Made by a program: the position numbers and the translations under genes. Positions 1-8,994 of a DNA stretch of 64,000 nt are shown one piece after another. Position 1 is the first letter of the stretch. Each line of letters opens with the position of its first letter. A model generated the notes under the pieces. That model made no database searches, was not told the DNA's origin, and saw nothing but the letters and a program-made list of their open reading frames with translations. Source of the stretch: Methylobacterium sp. BTF04 (GTDB lineage: Bacteria > Pseudomonadota > Alphaproteobacteria > Rhizobiales > Beijerinckiaceae); the NCBI RefSeq assembly GCF_010692745.1, contig NZ_JAAHTB010000022.1, forward strand, positions 1 through 64,000, read 5' to 3'.

Positions 1-146
1 ACCTGCTCGAAATCCACGACGAGGTCGCGGCCAAGAACTACCACCGGGCGATCAAAAGCGGGAAACGCCTGATCGAATACGAGGCCTCGGCTATGGCGGA
101 GGCGCCCGAAGTGCCGGCGCAGGCAGCGGGGCCGGGTGCAGACTAA
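1..146 (+). CDS. C-terminal end of an unrecognised protein (5' truncated)
   Basis: An open frame enters from the left edge and runs 47 codons to a TAA stop. The visible tail is LLEIHDEVAAKNYHRAIKSG followed by a Lys/Arg-Leu-Ile-Glu-Tyr stretch and an Ala/Pro-rich end. The first part could be an amphipathic helix and the last 18 residues look disordered. I do not recognise the family from this fragment. Codon use fits the neighbouring genes, so it is probably real. The full gene lies outside the window. Confidence 0.5.
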   Translation, partial: LLEIHDEVAAKNYHRAIKSGKRLIEYEASAMAEAPEVPAQAAGPGAD

Positions 147-314
147 AAGTCTCTCCCGGTTATCGGCACGCGAAACACCACCCGAACACTCGCGGCGCGG
201 GCGTAGGAAGACCACGTCCCGGACGAATCGACGGGCGTGGCGGGGCCGTGGGCTCCACGAGGCGGCGCGAGACGCGCCCGGATCACCGCACGAGGCGTCT
301 GACAGAGGGTCGCG

Positions 315-683
315 TCAGGCTGTCCGGTCGAGCGGCCGTTCGGCCTTCTGGGTGCGGGCCGCCTGGGCTTCCACATAGGCACGCGTCTTCAGGACGACGG
401 CGTCGGGGATCTGGACCACCACATCCCCCGAAGCCTGATCGACCACCTGGTAGACGATGGTCTTGGTGTCGGGGTCGATGCTGTTGCGCCGATCCACGGC
501 CTCGTCCGACGGCAGACCCGCCTTGGTTTTCTCCGGATTGGCATCGCGGGCGGTTTCGGGCTTGCGGATGTCGATGCGCACGGCGGGGGCGAGCGCTGCC
601 GGGCTGTCCGCGGGCTGCGCCGGGGCCGGCGACGGCGTCGGCGGTCGAATGGGTGTGACGGCGCTAATACTGGAGATGGACAT
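315..683 (-). CDS. FlaG-like small protein
   Basis: The product has 122 residues. The first 45 are Pro/Ala-rich and probably disordered. Residues about 70-105 carry a DPDTKTIVYQVVDQASGDVV then QIPD pattern, which resembles the FlaG fold (acidic residue, beta strand, D-x-x-T/S-G-x-V, then IP). FlaG proteins influence flagellar filament length or assembly, but no other flagellar gene is in view, so the role is uncertain. The ATG is preceded by AAGGGG at a good distance. The gene is transcribed away from modC. The family assignment rests on the short motif only. Confidence 0.6.
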   Translation of the reverse strand: MSISSISAVTPIRPPTPSPAPAQPADSPAALAPAVRIDIRKPETARDANPEKTKAGLPSDEAVDRRNSIDPDTKTIVYQVVDQASGDVVVQIPDAVVLKTRAYVEAQAARTQKAERPLDRTA

Positions 684-799
684 CGCGTGCCCCTTCTTGG
701 CCGGCTATGGCATGCAACCAGAAACGCAGTGCGGGATGAATCGGATCTTAATATTCATCGGCAACCCACCGTTGCCCAGGATCATCCTGAAGCAATCAT

Positions 800-820
800 G
801 ACTCGCGTGAGTCGTTTTTT
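800..820 (+). terminator. Small hairpin followed by six T
   Basis: GACTC-GCGT-GAGTC forms a 5-bp stem with a tetraloop and is followed one base later by TTTTTT on the plus strand, the shape of an intrinsic terminator. No plus-strand gene ends just upstream, and modC reads through this area from the other side, so its purpose is unclear. The stem is short and could be chance. Confidence 0.3.
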
Positions 821-846
821 AACGAATACGCCCGGCCAAACCTTGA

Positions 847-1965
847 TCAGATCTCCATGACGCCGCTCGCCCAGCCGGTTCCGACGCCCTCAGGATCGAA
901 GGCGACGCTCTTCACGATGGCGAAGACCGGATGTCCGGGAGCCAGCGCGAGGGTCGTGACGGAGGCCCGGGTGAGCCGCGCCGACAGGACGGCGCCGTTG
1001 CAATCGATCTCCACCAGCGCGGCGGATTCACCCGTCGGGCTGATCGAGAGCACCCGGCCCGACAGGACGTTGCGCGCGCTGAGCCCGACGGGGTGCCCGA
1101 GGGAGACGATGACGTCGCGGGCGGGCACCCTGATCCGCACCGCCGTGCCGACGGCGCGTGCGAGGTTCGGGACCACGAGCCGGCCGGCCACGCCCGCGAG
1201 TCGGGTCAACCCGGAGACCGGCTCGTCGGCCTCCACCACCATCTCGAGGAGGGCGCCGGCCTCCGCCGCATGATAGGCGCCGAGGTCGCCCCGGCGCAGG
1301 ATCGCCTCGGCGGGGCCGGCGGCGGTGACGCGCCCGGCCTCCAGCACCACGATGGTGCCGGCGAGCCGCGCCACCTCCGAGACCGCGTGGCTGACATAGA
1401 CGATGGGGATGCCGGCGCCATCGCGCAGCCGCTCGATCAGCGGCAGGATTTCCGCCTTGCGCGCCGCGTCGAGGGCGGCGAGCGGCTCGTCCATCAGGAG
1501 AAGCCGCGGCCGCGACAGCAAGGCCCGCCCGATGGCGACGCGCTGGCCTTCGCCACCCGATAGCCCGGCGGGGCGCCGGTCGAGGAGGTGGTCGATGCCG
1601 AGCAGCCCGACCACGTCGTCGAAGCCGAGTCCCGCCGCATCGGGCCGGTGCCGCGCGAACCAGCGCCCGTAGCCGAGATTCTGCCGCACGGTCAGGTGGG
1701 GCAGCAGCCGTGCCTGCTGGAACACCGTGCCGATGCGCCGGCGGTGAGTCGGCAGGTCGCGGCCCGATGCGGTATCGAGAAGGAGTTCGCCATCGAGCGC
1801 GATCCGGCCGCGATCCGGCCGGGCCAATCCGGCGATCAGATCGATCACCGTGGTCTTACCGGAGCCCGAGCGCCCGAACAGGGCGGTGAGCCCGGCAGGG
1901 GCGGTGAAGGCGACGTCGAGCGCGAAAGCCCCCCGTACGAGGGACACATCGACCGCGATGGTCAT
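847..1965 (-). CDS. modC: Molybdate ABC transporter ATP-binding protein ModC
   Basis: ModC hydrolyses ATP to drive molybdate import through ModB. The 372-residue product has Walker A GRSGSGKTT (31-39), Q-loop VFQQ (81-84), signature LSGGEGQ (135-141), Walker B LLLMDEP (155-161) and H-loop His193. A C-terminal Mop/TOBE-like domain (about 290-360, with SARNVLSGRV and ISPTGESAALVEI) is typical of ModC and binds oxyanion. The ATG overlaps the modB stop codon by four bases (ATGA), so the two are translationally coupled. The frame stays open upstream of this ATG but there it only shadows modB. It is the last gene of the unit. Confidence 0.93.
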   Translation of the reverse strand: MTIAVDVSLVRGAFALDVAFTAPAGLTALFGRSGSGKTTVIDLIAGLARPDRGRIALDGELLLDTASGRDLPTHRRRIGTVFQQARLLPHLTVRQNLGYGRWFARHRPDAAGLGFDDVVGLLGIDHLLDRRPAGLSGGEGQRVAIGRALLSRPRLLLMDEPLAALDAARKAEILPLIERLRDGAGIPIVYVSHAVSEVARLAGTIVVLEAGRVTAAGPAEAILRRGDLGAYHAAEAGALLEMVVEADEPVSGLTRLAGVAGRLVVPNLARAVGTAVRIRVPARDVIVSLGHPVGLSARNVLSGRVLSISPTGESAALVEIDCNGAVLSARLTRASVTTLALAPGHPVFAIVKSVAFDPEGVGTGWASGVMEI

Positions 1966-2666
1966 GGCGCCTCGGCCCCCAGGCGACGGCCGAGGCGGCG
2001 CGCCAACAGCTCGGAGATCAGGAGCGCCGTCATCGAGAGCGCCACCGAGATCAGGGTGAGACGCAACGCGGCCCCCTCCCCGCCCGGCACCTGCGTCAGG
2101 GTGTAGATCGCCGAGGGTAGCGTCTGGGTCTCGCCGGGGATGTTGGAGACGAACGTGATGGTGGCGCCGAATTCGCCCATCGCCTTGGCGAAGGCGAGCA
2201 CCGCGCCGACGAGCACGCCCGGCAACGCCAGCGGCAGGGTCACGGTGAGGAAGACGGCCAGCGGCGCGGCACCGAGCGTCGCGGCGGCCTGCTCCACGCG
2301 CCGGTCCACCGCCTCGATGGAGAGGCGCATCGCCCGCACCATCAGCGGAAAGCCCATCACCGCGCAGGCGAGCGCCGCCCCGGTCCAGCGAAACGAGAAG
2401 ACGATGCCGAACTGGGCCAGAGTCGGTCCGAACAGGCCGCGCCGGCCGAGCGCCAGAAGCAGTACGTAGCCGGTGACCACCGGCGGCAAAATCAGGGGAA
2501 GATGCACCAGCCCGTCGAGAAGGGCGCGGCCGGGAAAGCGCTTGCGGGCCAGCACCCAGGCCACGGCCAGACCGGGAACGAGGCTCGCGAGAGTCGCCAC
2601 TGCGGCGACCCGGAGGCTCAGGACGATGGCGGTCCATTCGTCGGGGGTGAGGCCGAGGGCGTCCAA
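1962..2666 (-). CDS. modB: Molybdate ABC transporter permease ModB
   Basis: ModB is the inner-membrane channel for molybdate. The 234-residue protein is hydrophobic with about five or six membrane segments. It carries the permease EAA loop (AAATLGAAPLAVFLTVTLPL) and the ModB-typical stretch AKAMGEFGATITFVSNIPGE near residue 170. Length is normal for the family. The start ATG gives MDALGLTPDEW, as in many ModB proteins. modC follows with a 4-bp overlap. The periplasmic binding-protein gene modA, usually directly upstream, is not found here: the next frame upstream is a small unrelated basic protein. Confidence 0.93.
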   Translation of the reverse strand: MDALGLTPDEWTAIVLSLRVAAVATLASLVPGLAVAWVLARKRFPGRALLDGLVHLPLILPPVVTGYVLLLALGRRGLFGPTLAQFGIVFSFRWTGAALACAVMGFPLMVRAMRLSIEAVDRRVEQAAATLGAAPLAVFLTVTLPLALPGVLVGAVLAFAKAMGEFGATITFVSNIPGETQTLPSAIYTLTQVPGGEGAALRLTLISVALSMTALLISELLARRLGRRLGAEAP

Positions 2667-2837
2667 AAGGGTGCGATCAGGTCCGGATGATGGAAGTCCG
2701 GATCACGGGTGCCGGCCCCGCACATCCGAGCGGTCCGCGAGATCCATCCGCCGGGGCCGCTCCATCACACTCGCTCCGCGCCGACGCTCTCGATCCGGGA
2801 TCGCCCTATCACGATTTTCCGGCGGGCGCGCCGCTGC

Positions 2838-3047
2838 TCAGGCGGATTGCTCCTCGTCCTCGATCGGCGGACGTTCCGAGCGATGCAGCCGACTGAGCAG
2901 AACCAGCATCGATCCGGGCAGCGGTCCGGTCAGCGCTTCGGCCTCGGCCAAGCCGCCGCGCGGACGCAGCAGGCGACGGCGTCCCTTCGGCGCCTTGGCG
3001 ATCACTACCGGGGTTCGACCGCCGGTTCTCTTGATTCTCATACGCAC
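2838..3047 (-). CDS. Small basic hypothetical protein upstream of modB
   Basis: The 69-residue frame starts with GTG preceded by GGAGGG about seven bases upstream, a strong ribosome site that argues for a real gene. The N-terminal half is very basic (MRMRIKRTGG, then KAPKGRRRLLRPRGG), and the C-terminal half is leucine-rich and ends in acidic residues. No family is recognised. It lies between modB and prmA on the modB strand, with about 170 bases to modB. Nothing links it to molybdate transport except position. Confidence 0.4.
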   Translation of the reverse strand: MRMRIKRTGGRTPVVIAKAPKGRRRLLRPRGGLAEAEALTGPLPGSMLVLLSRLHRSERPPIEDEEQSA

Positions 3048-3160
3048 AACGCACCCTCCACCGTCACGACGAGCTCGGAGAAGCCACGAGAAACGCGAAA
3101 ACCGGCGGCGTGTTCCGGCGATGGTGGCGGTGCGACGTCGTGAATGTTAGAGCCCGCATC

Positions 3161-4078
3161 ATGCTCGAAGGCCTGCCCCCCCATCGCCCGACCCACGTGC
3201 TGCGTCTGCTCACGGATGAAGGCTCGGCGCGCGCCATGACCGACCTCTTGGGCGAGATGTTCGACCCGACGCAGACGGCGGTGGCCGCCTTCGAGGCGGA
3301 GGACGGCAAGACCTGGCGGCTCGAAGCCTATTTCGCCGACGCGCCCGACGAGGCGATGATCCGCGACCTGATCCGTCCCCTCGTCGGCGATCAGGCCGAC
3401 GTGGCGAGCTTCGAGACCATCGACCAGCAGGATTGGGTCCGCGCCTCCCTCGAAGGGCTGAACCCGGTGCGCGCCGGACGCTTCCTCGTCCATGGCAGCC
3501 ACGACCGCGAGAACGTCCGACCCAATGATCTCGCCATCGAGATCGAAGCGGCGCTCGCCTTCGGCACCGGCCACCACGGCACGACTCTGGGGTGCCTGCG
3601 GGCTCTCGCCGACATCCTCAAGCGCGGCCGCCCGGCCCACGTCCTCGATGTCGGCACCGGCACCGGCATCCTCGCCTTCGCGGCGGCCAAGGCCCTGCAT
3701 CATCGCGTGATCGCCGGCGACCTCGACCCCGAGGCGGTGACCACCGCGATCGGCAATGCCCGGCTCAACGGGCTCGGCCCGGTGCTGCGGCTCTATCAGG
3801 GCCCCGGCGTGCGTCATGCCCTCGCCGACCGGCCCCGGCGCTTCGACGTGGTCTTCGCCAACATCCTCGCCCGGCCGCTGAAGCGCCTCGCCCCCACGCT
3901 CACGGCGGTGGTGGCCGATCGCGGCGCCCTGATTCTCTCGGGCCTGATCGAGCGCGATGTCGCCGGCGTACTCTCGACCTACCGCCATCGCGGCTTCCAC
4001 ATGGCCAGCCACGGCCTGATCGAAGGCTGGGCGACGCTGGTGCTGAAGCGCGGCGGGGCGGCCCCCCGTCCACGGTGA
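3161..4078 (+). CDS. prmA: Ribosomal protein L11 methyltransferase PrmA
   Basis: PrmA trimethylates ribosomal protein L11 using S-adenosylmethionine in the cytoplasm. The 305-residue protein has an N-terminal substrate-binding domain (about 1-100), then the PrmA landmark AFGTGHHGTT (133-142), SAM motif I VLDVGTGTGI (161-170), and the NILARPL loop (234-240) equivalent to the family NI(L/V)A motif. The ATG giving MLEGLPPHRP was chosen because the upstream residues are not PrmA-like; a GTG seven codons earlier is the alternative start. It faces away from the mod genes. Confidence 0.92.
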   Translation: MLEGLPPHRPTHVLRLLTDEGSARAMTDLLGEMFDPTQTAVAAFEAEDGKTWRLEAYFADAPDEAMIRDLIRPLVGDQADVASFETIDQQDWVRASLEGLNPVRAGRFLVHGSHDRENVRPNDLAIEIEAALAFGTGHHGTTLGCLRALADILKRGRPAHVLDVGTGTGILAFAAAKALHHRVIAGDLDPEAVTTAIGNARLNGLGPVLRLYQGPGVRHALADRPRRFDVVFANILARPLKRLAPTLTAVVADRGALILSGLIERDVAGVLSTYRHRGFHMASHGLIEGWATLVLKRGGAAPRPR

Positions 4079-4135
4079 GCGGCCTCCGGCCAAAGCCCGT
4101 TGCGAGGCGGGGCGGTGCGGCGTAACGCTCAAGCC

Positions 4136-5962
4136 ATGACGCGCCTCCGTTTCCAGACCTTCGAAGACCCGAGCCATCGCGCGGGCGCCGCCCGCATCGC
4201 ACGATTGCGGGAGGTCCTCCGCGAGCAGGGCCTCGACGGGTTCGTGGTGCCGCGCGCCGACGAGCATCAATCGGAATACGTCGCCGCGCAGTCCGAGCGC
4301 CTCGCCTGGCTCACCGGCTTCACCGGCTCGGCCGGGACCGCGGTGGTCCTCACCGATGCCGCCGCCCTCTTCGTCGATGGGCGCTACACCTTGCAGGCAC
4401 CGGCCCAGGTCGATCCCGGCGTGATCACGCCGGTGCAGATCGCCGAGACCAGCGTCGAGTCCTGGATCGCCGCGACCCTGACATCCGGCGCGGTGCTGGC
4501 CTACGATCCGTGGCTGCACACGCCCGACGGCGTCGCGCGCCTGGAGCGGGCCGCCGCCAAGGCCGGGGCCACCTTACGAGCGGTGACGGCGAACCTCATC
4601 GACGCGGTTTGGACGGACCGACCGGAAGCGCCGGCCGGTGCGGTGACGGCGCATCCCGCCGAGCTTGCGGGCGAATCCAGCGAGGCCAAGCTCGCGCGCA
4701 TCCGCGCGGCGCTAACGAAGGTCTCGTGCGCCGCGCTGGTGATCTCCGATCCGCACAATCTCGCCTGGACCTTCAACCTGCGGGGCGCCGACGTCGCCCA
4801 TACGCCGCTGGCGCTCGGCTACGCCCTCGTCCCCGTGGCGGGCCGTGCCGCGCTCTACCTGACCTCCGACGCAGTATCGCCTGCCTTGCGGACCGCGCTG
4901 GAGCCTCTGGCCGAACTCGGGACGCGATCCGATTTCCCGGCGGCGCTCGACGCCCTGTGCACCGGCGGCACCCGCATCCGGCTCGACGTGGGCACGGCGG
5001 CACTCGCCCTCAAGGTCCGGATCGAGGCGGCGGGCGGCATCGCCGAGACCGGCCCCGACCCGATCACCGCCATGAAGGCGGTGAAGAACCCGGCCGAGAT
5101 CGCCGGGGCGCGGGCGGCCCACCACCGTGACGGTATCGCGGTGACGCGCTTCCTCGCCTGGCTCGCCGGACAGGGCGACACCCTCACCGAGATCGCGGCC
5201 GTGGAGGCCCTGGAGGATTTTCGGGCCGAGACCGGGCGCCTGCGCGACGTCTCGTTCCCGACCATCTCCGGCAGCGGCGCCAACGGTGCGATCGTGCATT
5301 ACCGCGTGACGCGCGAGACCGACCGCAGGGTCGCGGCCGGCGAACTCTTCCTCGTGGATTCCGGCGCGCAATACGAGGACGGCACCACCGACATCACCCG
5401 CACGGTGGCGATCGGGTCGCCCTCGGAGGAGATGCGCGACCGCTTCACCCGCGTGCTCAAGGGCCATATCGGCATCGCGCGCGCGGTGTTCCCGGTGGGC
5501 ACGACGGGCGGACAGATCGACGCTGTCGCCCGCACGGCCCTGTGGCAGGCCGGCCTCGACTTCGATCACGGGACCGGTCACGGCGTCGGCGCCTTCCTGT
5601 CGGTCCATGAGGGGCCTCAGCGCATCGCCAAGGTCGGACCCGTAGCACTGGAAGCGGGGATGATCCTGTCGAACGAGCCCGGCTATTATCGCATGGGCGC
5701 CTACGGCATCCGCATCGAGAACCTGATCCTCGTGGAGCCGCGCACCATCCCCGGCGGCGATCGCACAATGCTGGGCTTCGAGACGCTGACGCTGGCGCCC
5801 TTCGACCGCAGCCTGATCCTGCCGACCCTCCTCGACGCCACCGAGACCGCGTGGATCGACGCCTACCATGCCGGTGTGTGCGAGGCCCTGAGCCCGCATC
5901 TCGACTCCGAGACGCGCCGCTGGCTCGAAGCGGCGACGCAGCCGCTGCGACAGGGTGCGTGA
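4136..5962 (+). CDS. Xaa-Pro aminopeptidase family protein (peptidase M24B)
   Basis: This cytosolic metallopeptidase removes N-terminal residues that precede proline. The 608 residues match the long three-domain form: two creatinase-like N-terminal domains (about 15-310) and a C-terminal pita-bread catalytic domain. All five expected metal ligands are visible: Asp408 (VDSGAQYEDG), Asp419, His482 (GTGHGVG), Glu514 (NEPGYY) and Glu528 (IRIEN). The chosen ATG gives MTRLRFQTFED; a longer start 12 codons upstream is less likely. It follows prmA on the same strand after 57 bases and may be co-transcribed with it. Confidence 0.92.
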   Translation: MTRLRFQTFEDPSHRAGAARIARLREVLREQGLDGFVVPRADEHQSEYVAAQSERLAWLTGFTGSAGTAVVLTDAAALFVDGRYTLQAPAQVDPGVITPVQIAETSVESWIAATLTSGAVLAYDPWLHTPDGVARLERAAAKAGATLRAVTANLIDAVWTDRPEAPAGAVTAHPAELAGESSEAKLARIRAALTKVSCAALVISDPHNLAWTFNLRGADVAHTPLALGYALVPVAGRAALYLTSDAVSPALRTALEPLAELGTRSDFPAALDALCTGGTRIRLDVGTAALALKVRIEAAGGIAETGPDPITAMKAVKNPAEIAGARAAHHRDGIAVTRFLAWLAGQGDTLTEIAAVEALEDFRAETGRLRDVSFPTISGSGANGAIVHYRVTRETDRRVAAGELFLVDSGAQYEDGTTDITRTVAIGSPSEEMRDRFTRVLKGHIGIARAVFPVGTTGGQIDAVARTALWQAGLDFDHGTGHGVGAFLSVHEGPQRIAKVGPVALEAGMILSNEPGYYRMGAYGIRIENLILVEPRTIPGGDRTMLGFETLTLAPFDRSLILPTLLDATETAWIDAYHAGVCEALSPHLDSETRRWLEAATQPLRQGA

Positions 5963-6088
5963 GCACACGCCCGGCTCGCGAGTGGGCAAGCAGGGTTGAT
6001 TTGGCCGCGGCCTGTCACGGCATCGCGGGTTTGCGAGCCGTCGGAACGGGCTTAGTCTCGGCGTCGTGATCACCCATCCAAGGACTCG

Positions 6089-8299
6089 ATGACCCGGCTT
6101 CTCGCCCTCCTGCTCCTCGCCCTGTCGAGCCTTGCCGCCACGCCGGCGCACGACGCCCGGGCCCAGGGCTTCAAAACGCCGAGCGACCTCGTCAAGGCGA
6201 GCCTGGTCGGCGAACCGAGCGCGGTGCAGCCGGGGGAGACGTTCACCGTCGGCATCCGGATGGTGATGAAGCCGCACTGGCACGTCTACTGGCGCAATCC
6301 CGGCGATTCCGGCCTCGCGCCCGAGGTCGCCTGGGCGCTGCCGGCGGGTTTCGCGACCGGCCCGATCGCGTGGCCGACGCCGAACCGCATCCCGATCTCG
6401 CACCTCGTCAATTACGGCTATGAGGACGAGGCGGTGCTGCTGGTGCCGGTGACGGCCCCCGCGACCCTCGCGCCGGGCAAGGCGGTGACGCTGGCCGCCA
6501 AGCTCACCTATCTGGTCTGCGAGCGCGAATGCGTGCCCGGCTCGGCCGACCTGCGCCTGACCCTGCCGGTGGCTGCGGCCGGCACCAGCACCGGCGCGAA
6601 CCCGCAGAACCGGCTCCTATTTGCCGAGGCCCGCGCCGCGTTGCCGGTGCCGAGCCCATGGCCGGTCCGGTTCGCGCCCGAGGGCGACCGGCTCGCGCTG
6701 CATTTCGAGGCGCCCGGTCTGGGCGCCGACGCGATCCGCACGGTGGCGTTCTTTCCCTATGCCGAGACCGCCATCGAGAATGCCGCCAAGCAGGACGCGA
6801 CGGTGGATGGCCAGGGCCTGCACCTCTCCCTGGCCCGCGGGGACCTGAGCGAGCCGGTGCCGACCGCGCTGCCCGGGGTGCTGACCTTCGAGGAGACGAC
6901 GCCGGACGGTGTCGTCAAGCGCGCCTACGCCGTCGGTGATGCCCCGTCCGCAGCGCCGGCCGCGAATCCGGCAGGGGACGTGCCTGCAGCGGAGGTGCCG
7001 GCACCGGTTCGCGTGCAATCGCCCGAAGAGAGCCTCACCCTGTGGTCGGCGGCCGGACTCGCCTTCCTCGGCGGCTTGATGCTCAACCTGATGCCCTGCG
7101 TGTTCCCGGTGCTGTCGATCAAGGTTCTGAGCCTCGTCCGGCATTCCGGCGAGCCGGCGGCGCGGGTGCGCCTGCACGGCCTCGCCTACACCGCCGGCGT
7201 GCTCGCCGCGTTCCTGTCGCTCGCCGGGCTCCTGATCGCGCTCAAGGGCGCGGGCGCCGGGATCGGCTGGGGCTTTCAGCTGCAATCGCCCCTGGTGGTG
7301 GCGGGCCTCGCCTATCTGCTCTTCGCCATGGGCCTGAGCCTGTCGGGTGTGGTCCATGTCGGTGCCGGTGTCGCCGGGCTCGGCGACGGCCTGACCCGGC
7401 GGGCCGGGCTGCAAGGCTCATTCTTCACCGGCGTGCTCGCCACCGTGGTCGCCACCCCCTGCACCGCCCCGTTCATGGGCTCGGCGGTGGGGTTCGCCCT
7501 GACGCAGGCCCCTCTGGTGAGTCTGGCCGTCTTCGCCAGCCTCGGCCTCGGCCTCGCCCTGCCGTTCCTCGTGCTCACCACGTGGCCGGCGGCCTTGCGC
7601 GCGTTGCCGCGCCCGGGCGCCTGGATGGAGACGCTCAAGGGCGCCCTCGCCTTCCCGATCTACGCCACCGCGGCGTGGCTGATCTGGGTGCTGTCCCAGC
7701 AGGTCGGGCCGGCCGGGCTGCTCGGCGCCCTCATCGGCCTCGTCCTCGTCGGGTTTTCCGCCTGGACCTGGGACCGGGCGCGCGGCGCCGGCCGCATCGG
7801 CAAGCCGCTGGTCCGCGGCGTCGCGCTGGCGGCACTGGCCGCCGTGGCCGCGCTGACCCTGGGCCTCGACCGCGACCGCGTCACGGCCGGCGGCGCCACG
7901 GCGCGGGCCGACGGCGTCGCGCCGTTCAGCCAGGCCGGACTCGCCTCGCTCCTGGCCCAGGGGCGGCCGGTCTTCGTCAACATGACGGCGGCGTGGTGCA
8001 TCACCTGCCAGGTCAACGAACGCGCCGCCCTGCGCACCGACGCGGTCCAGGCCGCCTTCAAGGTCCGCGGCATCACCTACATGAAGGGCGACTGGACCAA
8101 CCAGAACCCGGAGATCACCACGCTGCTCGAACGCCATGGCCGCAGCGGCGTGCCGCTCTATCTGCTCTATGCGGGCGCCGGGGAGCCGGTGGTGCTTCCG
8201 CAGATCCTGACGCCCGGCACGGTGCTCGACGCGCTGGCCGCTATCCCGGTCATCACCGCAGACCGCCATGCCGCACTGGCGCCCCCACCGGAGAGGTAA
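6089..8299 (+). CDS. ScsB/DsbD-type membrane thiol:disulfide interchange protein
   Basis: This protein should carry electrons from cytoplasmic thioredoxin across the membrane to periplasmic thiol proteins. It has 736 residues in three parts. A signal peptide is followed by a periplasmic immunoglobulin-like domain with a CEREC cysteine pair (Cys144, Cys148). A membrane core of about eight helices (about 320-600) has its two redox cysteines in LMPCVFPV (Cys337) and ATPCTAPF (Cys458). A C-terminal thioredoxin domain carries AAWCITC (Cys637, Cys640). This is the complete six-cysteine relay. The long N-terminal domain (HWHVYWRNPGDSG) is closer to ScsB than to classical DsbD. The redoxin gene starts five bases downstream. 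Confidence 0.9.
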   Translation: MTRLLALLLLALSSLAATPAHDARAQGFKTPSDLVKASLVGEPSAVQPGETFTVGIRMVMKPHWHVYWRNPGDSGLAPEVAWALPAGFATGPIAWPTPNRIPISHLVNYGYEDEAVLLVPVTAPATLAPGKAVTLAAKLTYLVCERECVPGSADLRLTLPVAAAGTSTGANPQNRLLFAEARAALPVPSPWPVRFAPEGDRLALHFEAPGLGADAIRTVAFFPYAETAIENAAKQDATVDGQGLHLSLARGDLSEPVPTALPGVLTFEETTPDGVVKRAYAVGDAPSAAPAANPAGDVPAAEVPAPVRVQSPEESLTLWSAAGLAFLGGLMLNLMPCVFPVLSIKVLSLVRHSGEPAARVRLHGLAYTAGVLAAFLSLAGLLIALKGAGAGIGWGFQLQSPLVVAGLAYLLFAMGLSLSGVVHVGAGVAGLGDGLTRRAGLQGSFFTGVLATVVATPCTAPFMGSAVGFALTQAPLVSLAVFASLGLGLALPFLVLTTWPAALRALPRPGAWMETLKGALAFPIYATAAWLIWVLSQQVGPAGLLGALIGLVLVGFSAWTWDRARGAGRIGKPLVRGVALAALAAVAALTLGLDRDRVTAGGATARADGVAPFSQAGLASLLAQGRPVFVNMTAAWCITCQVNERAALRTDAVQAAFKVRGITYMKGDWTNQNPEITTLLERHGRSGVPLYLLYAGAGEPVVLPQILTPGTVLDALAAIPVITADRHAALAPPPER

Positions 8300-8304
8300 A
8301 GTCG

Positions 8305-8925
8305 ATGCGTCTGAACCGCCGTGCCTTCGCGCTGACCCTCGTCGCCACGCTCGCAACCGCTCCGGCCGCATGGGCCTCCGGGCCCCAGGTCGGCAAGCCG
8401 GCGCCGGGCTTCAGCGCCGTCGATACCGCCGGCAAGCCGGTCACGCTCTCCGACTATGCCGGCAAGACCGTCGTGCTCGAATGGACCAACCACGATTGTC
8501 CCTTCGTGCGGAAGCATTACGGCGCTCACGCCATGCAGGCGCTGCAGAAGACCTGGACCGGCCGGGGGGTGGTCTGGCTCACGGTGATCTCGTCGGCGCC
8601 CGGCGAGCAGGGTGCCATCGACGGCGCCGAGGCCGACCGGCTGACCAGCGAACGGGGCGCCGCTCCCACGGCGGTGCTGCTCGATCCCGCCGGCACGGTG
8701 GGCCGCGCCTACGACGCCAAGACGACGCCGCACATGTTCATCGTCTCGGGCGACGGCACCCTGCTGTATCAGGGCGGCATCGACGACAAACCGTCCGCGG
8801 ACGTCGCCGATCTGAAAACCGCCAAGAACTACGTCGATGCCGCGCTCACCGAGATCGCCGCGGGCAAGCCGGTCACGGTGAAGACCTCCCGCCCCTATGG
8901 CTGCACCGTGAAGTATTCGTCCTGA
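8305..8925 (+). CDS. Secreted single-cysteine redoxin (peroxiredoxin-like)
   Basis: The 206-residue protein has a signal peptide (MRLNRRAFAL, cleavage likely after AAWA) and an AhpC/TSA-type thioredoxin fold. The expected C-x-x-C is reduced to one cysteine in NHDCPFVRKHY (Cys65), as in the PRX-like group, where the single Cys is the peroxidatic residue. A second cysteine lies near the C-terminus (YGCTVKY). The gene begins five bases after the upstream membrane reductase, so the two almost certainly form an operon. The obvious inference is that the reductase recycles this periplasmic redoxin. Confidence 0.85.
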   Translation: MRLNRRAFALTLVATLATAPAAWASGPQVGKPAPGFSAVDTAGKPVTLSDYAGKTVVLEWTNHDCPFVRKHYGAHAMQALQKTWTGRGVVWLTVISSAPGEQGAIDGAEADRLTSERGAAPTAVLLDPAGTVGRAYDAKTTPHMFIVSGDGTLLYQGGIDDKPSADVADLKTAKNYVDAALTEIAAGKPVTVKTSRPYGCTVKYSS

Positions 8926-8994
8926 TAGCGTCCCCGGAGGATCGGGTCGGAGTGCCGGAATTGACATGACGCCGATCGCAGGCGAACGCGGCGC

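Noticed and set aside
3038-4519. 493-codon minus-strand frame across prmA
   Set aside because: Antisense shadow; prmA has complete motifs.
4712-6403. 563-codon minus-strand frame across the M24B peptidase
   Set aside because: Antisense shadow of a gene with all metal ligands present; composition is arginine- and glycine-heavy.
7042-8304. N-terminal extension of the redoxin frame
   Set aside because: Out of phase with the overlapping membrane reductase; the real start is the ATG that yields the signal peptide.
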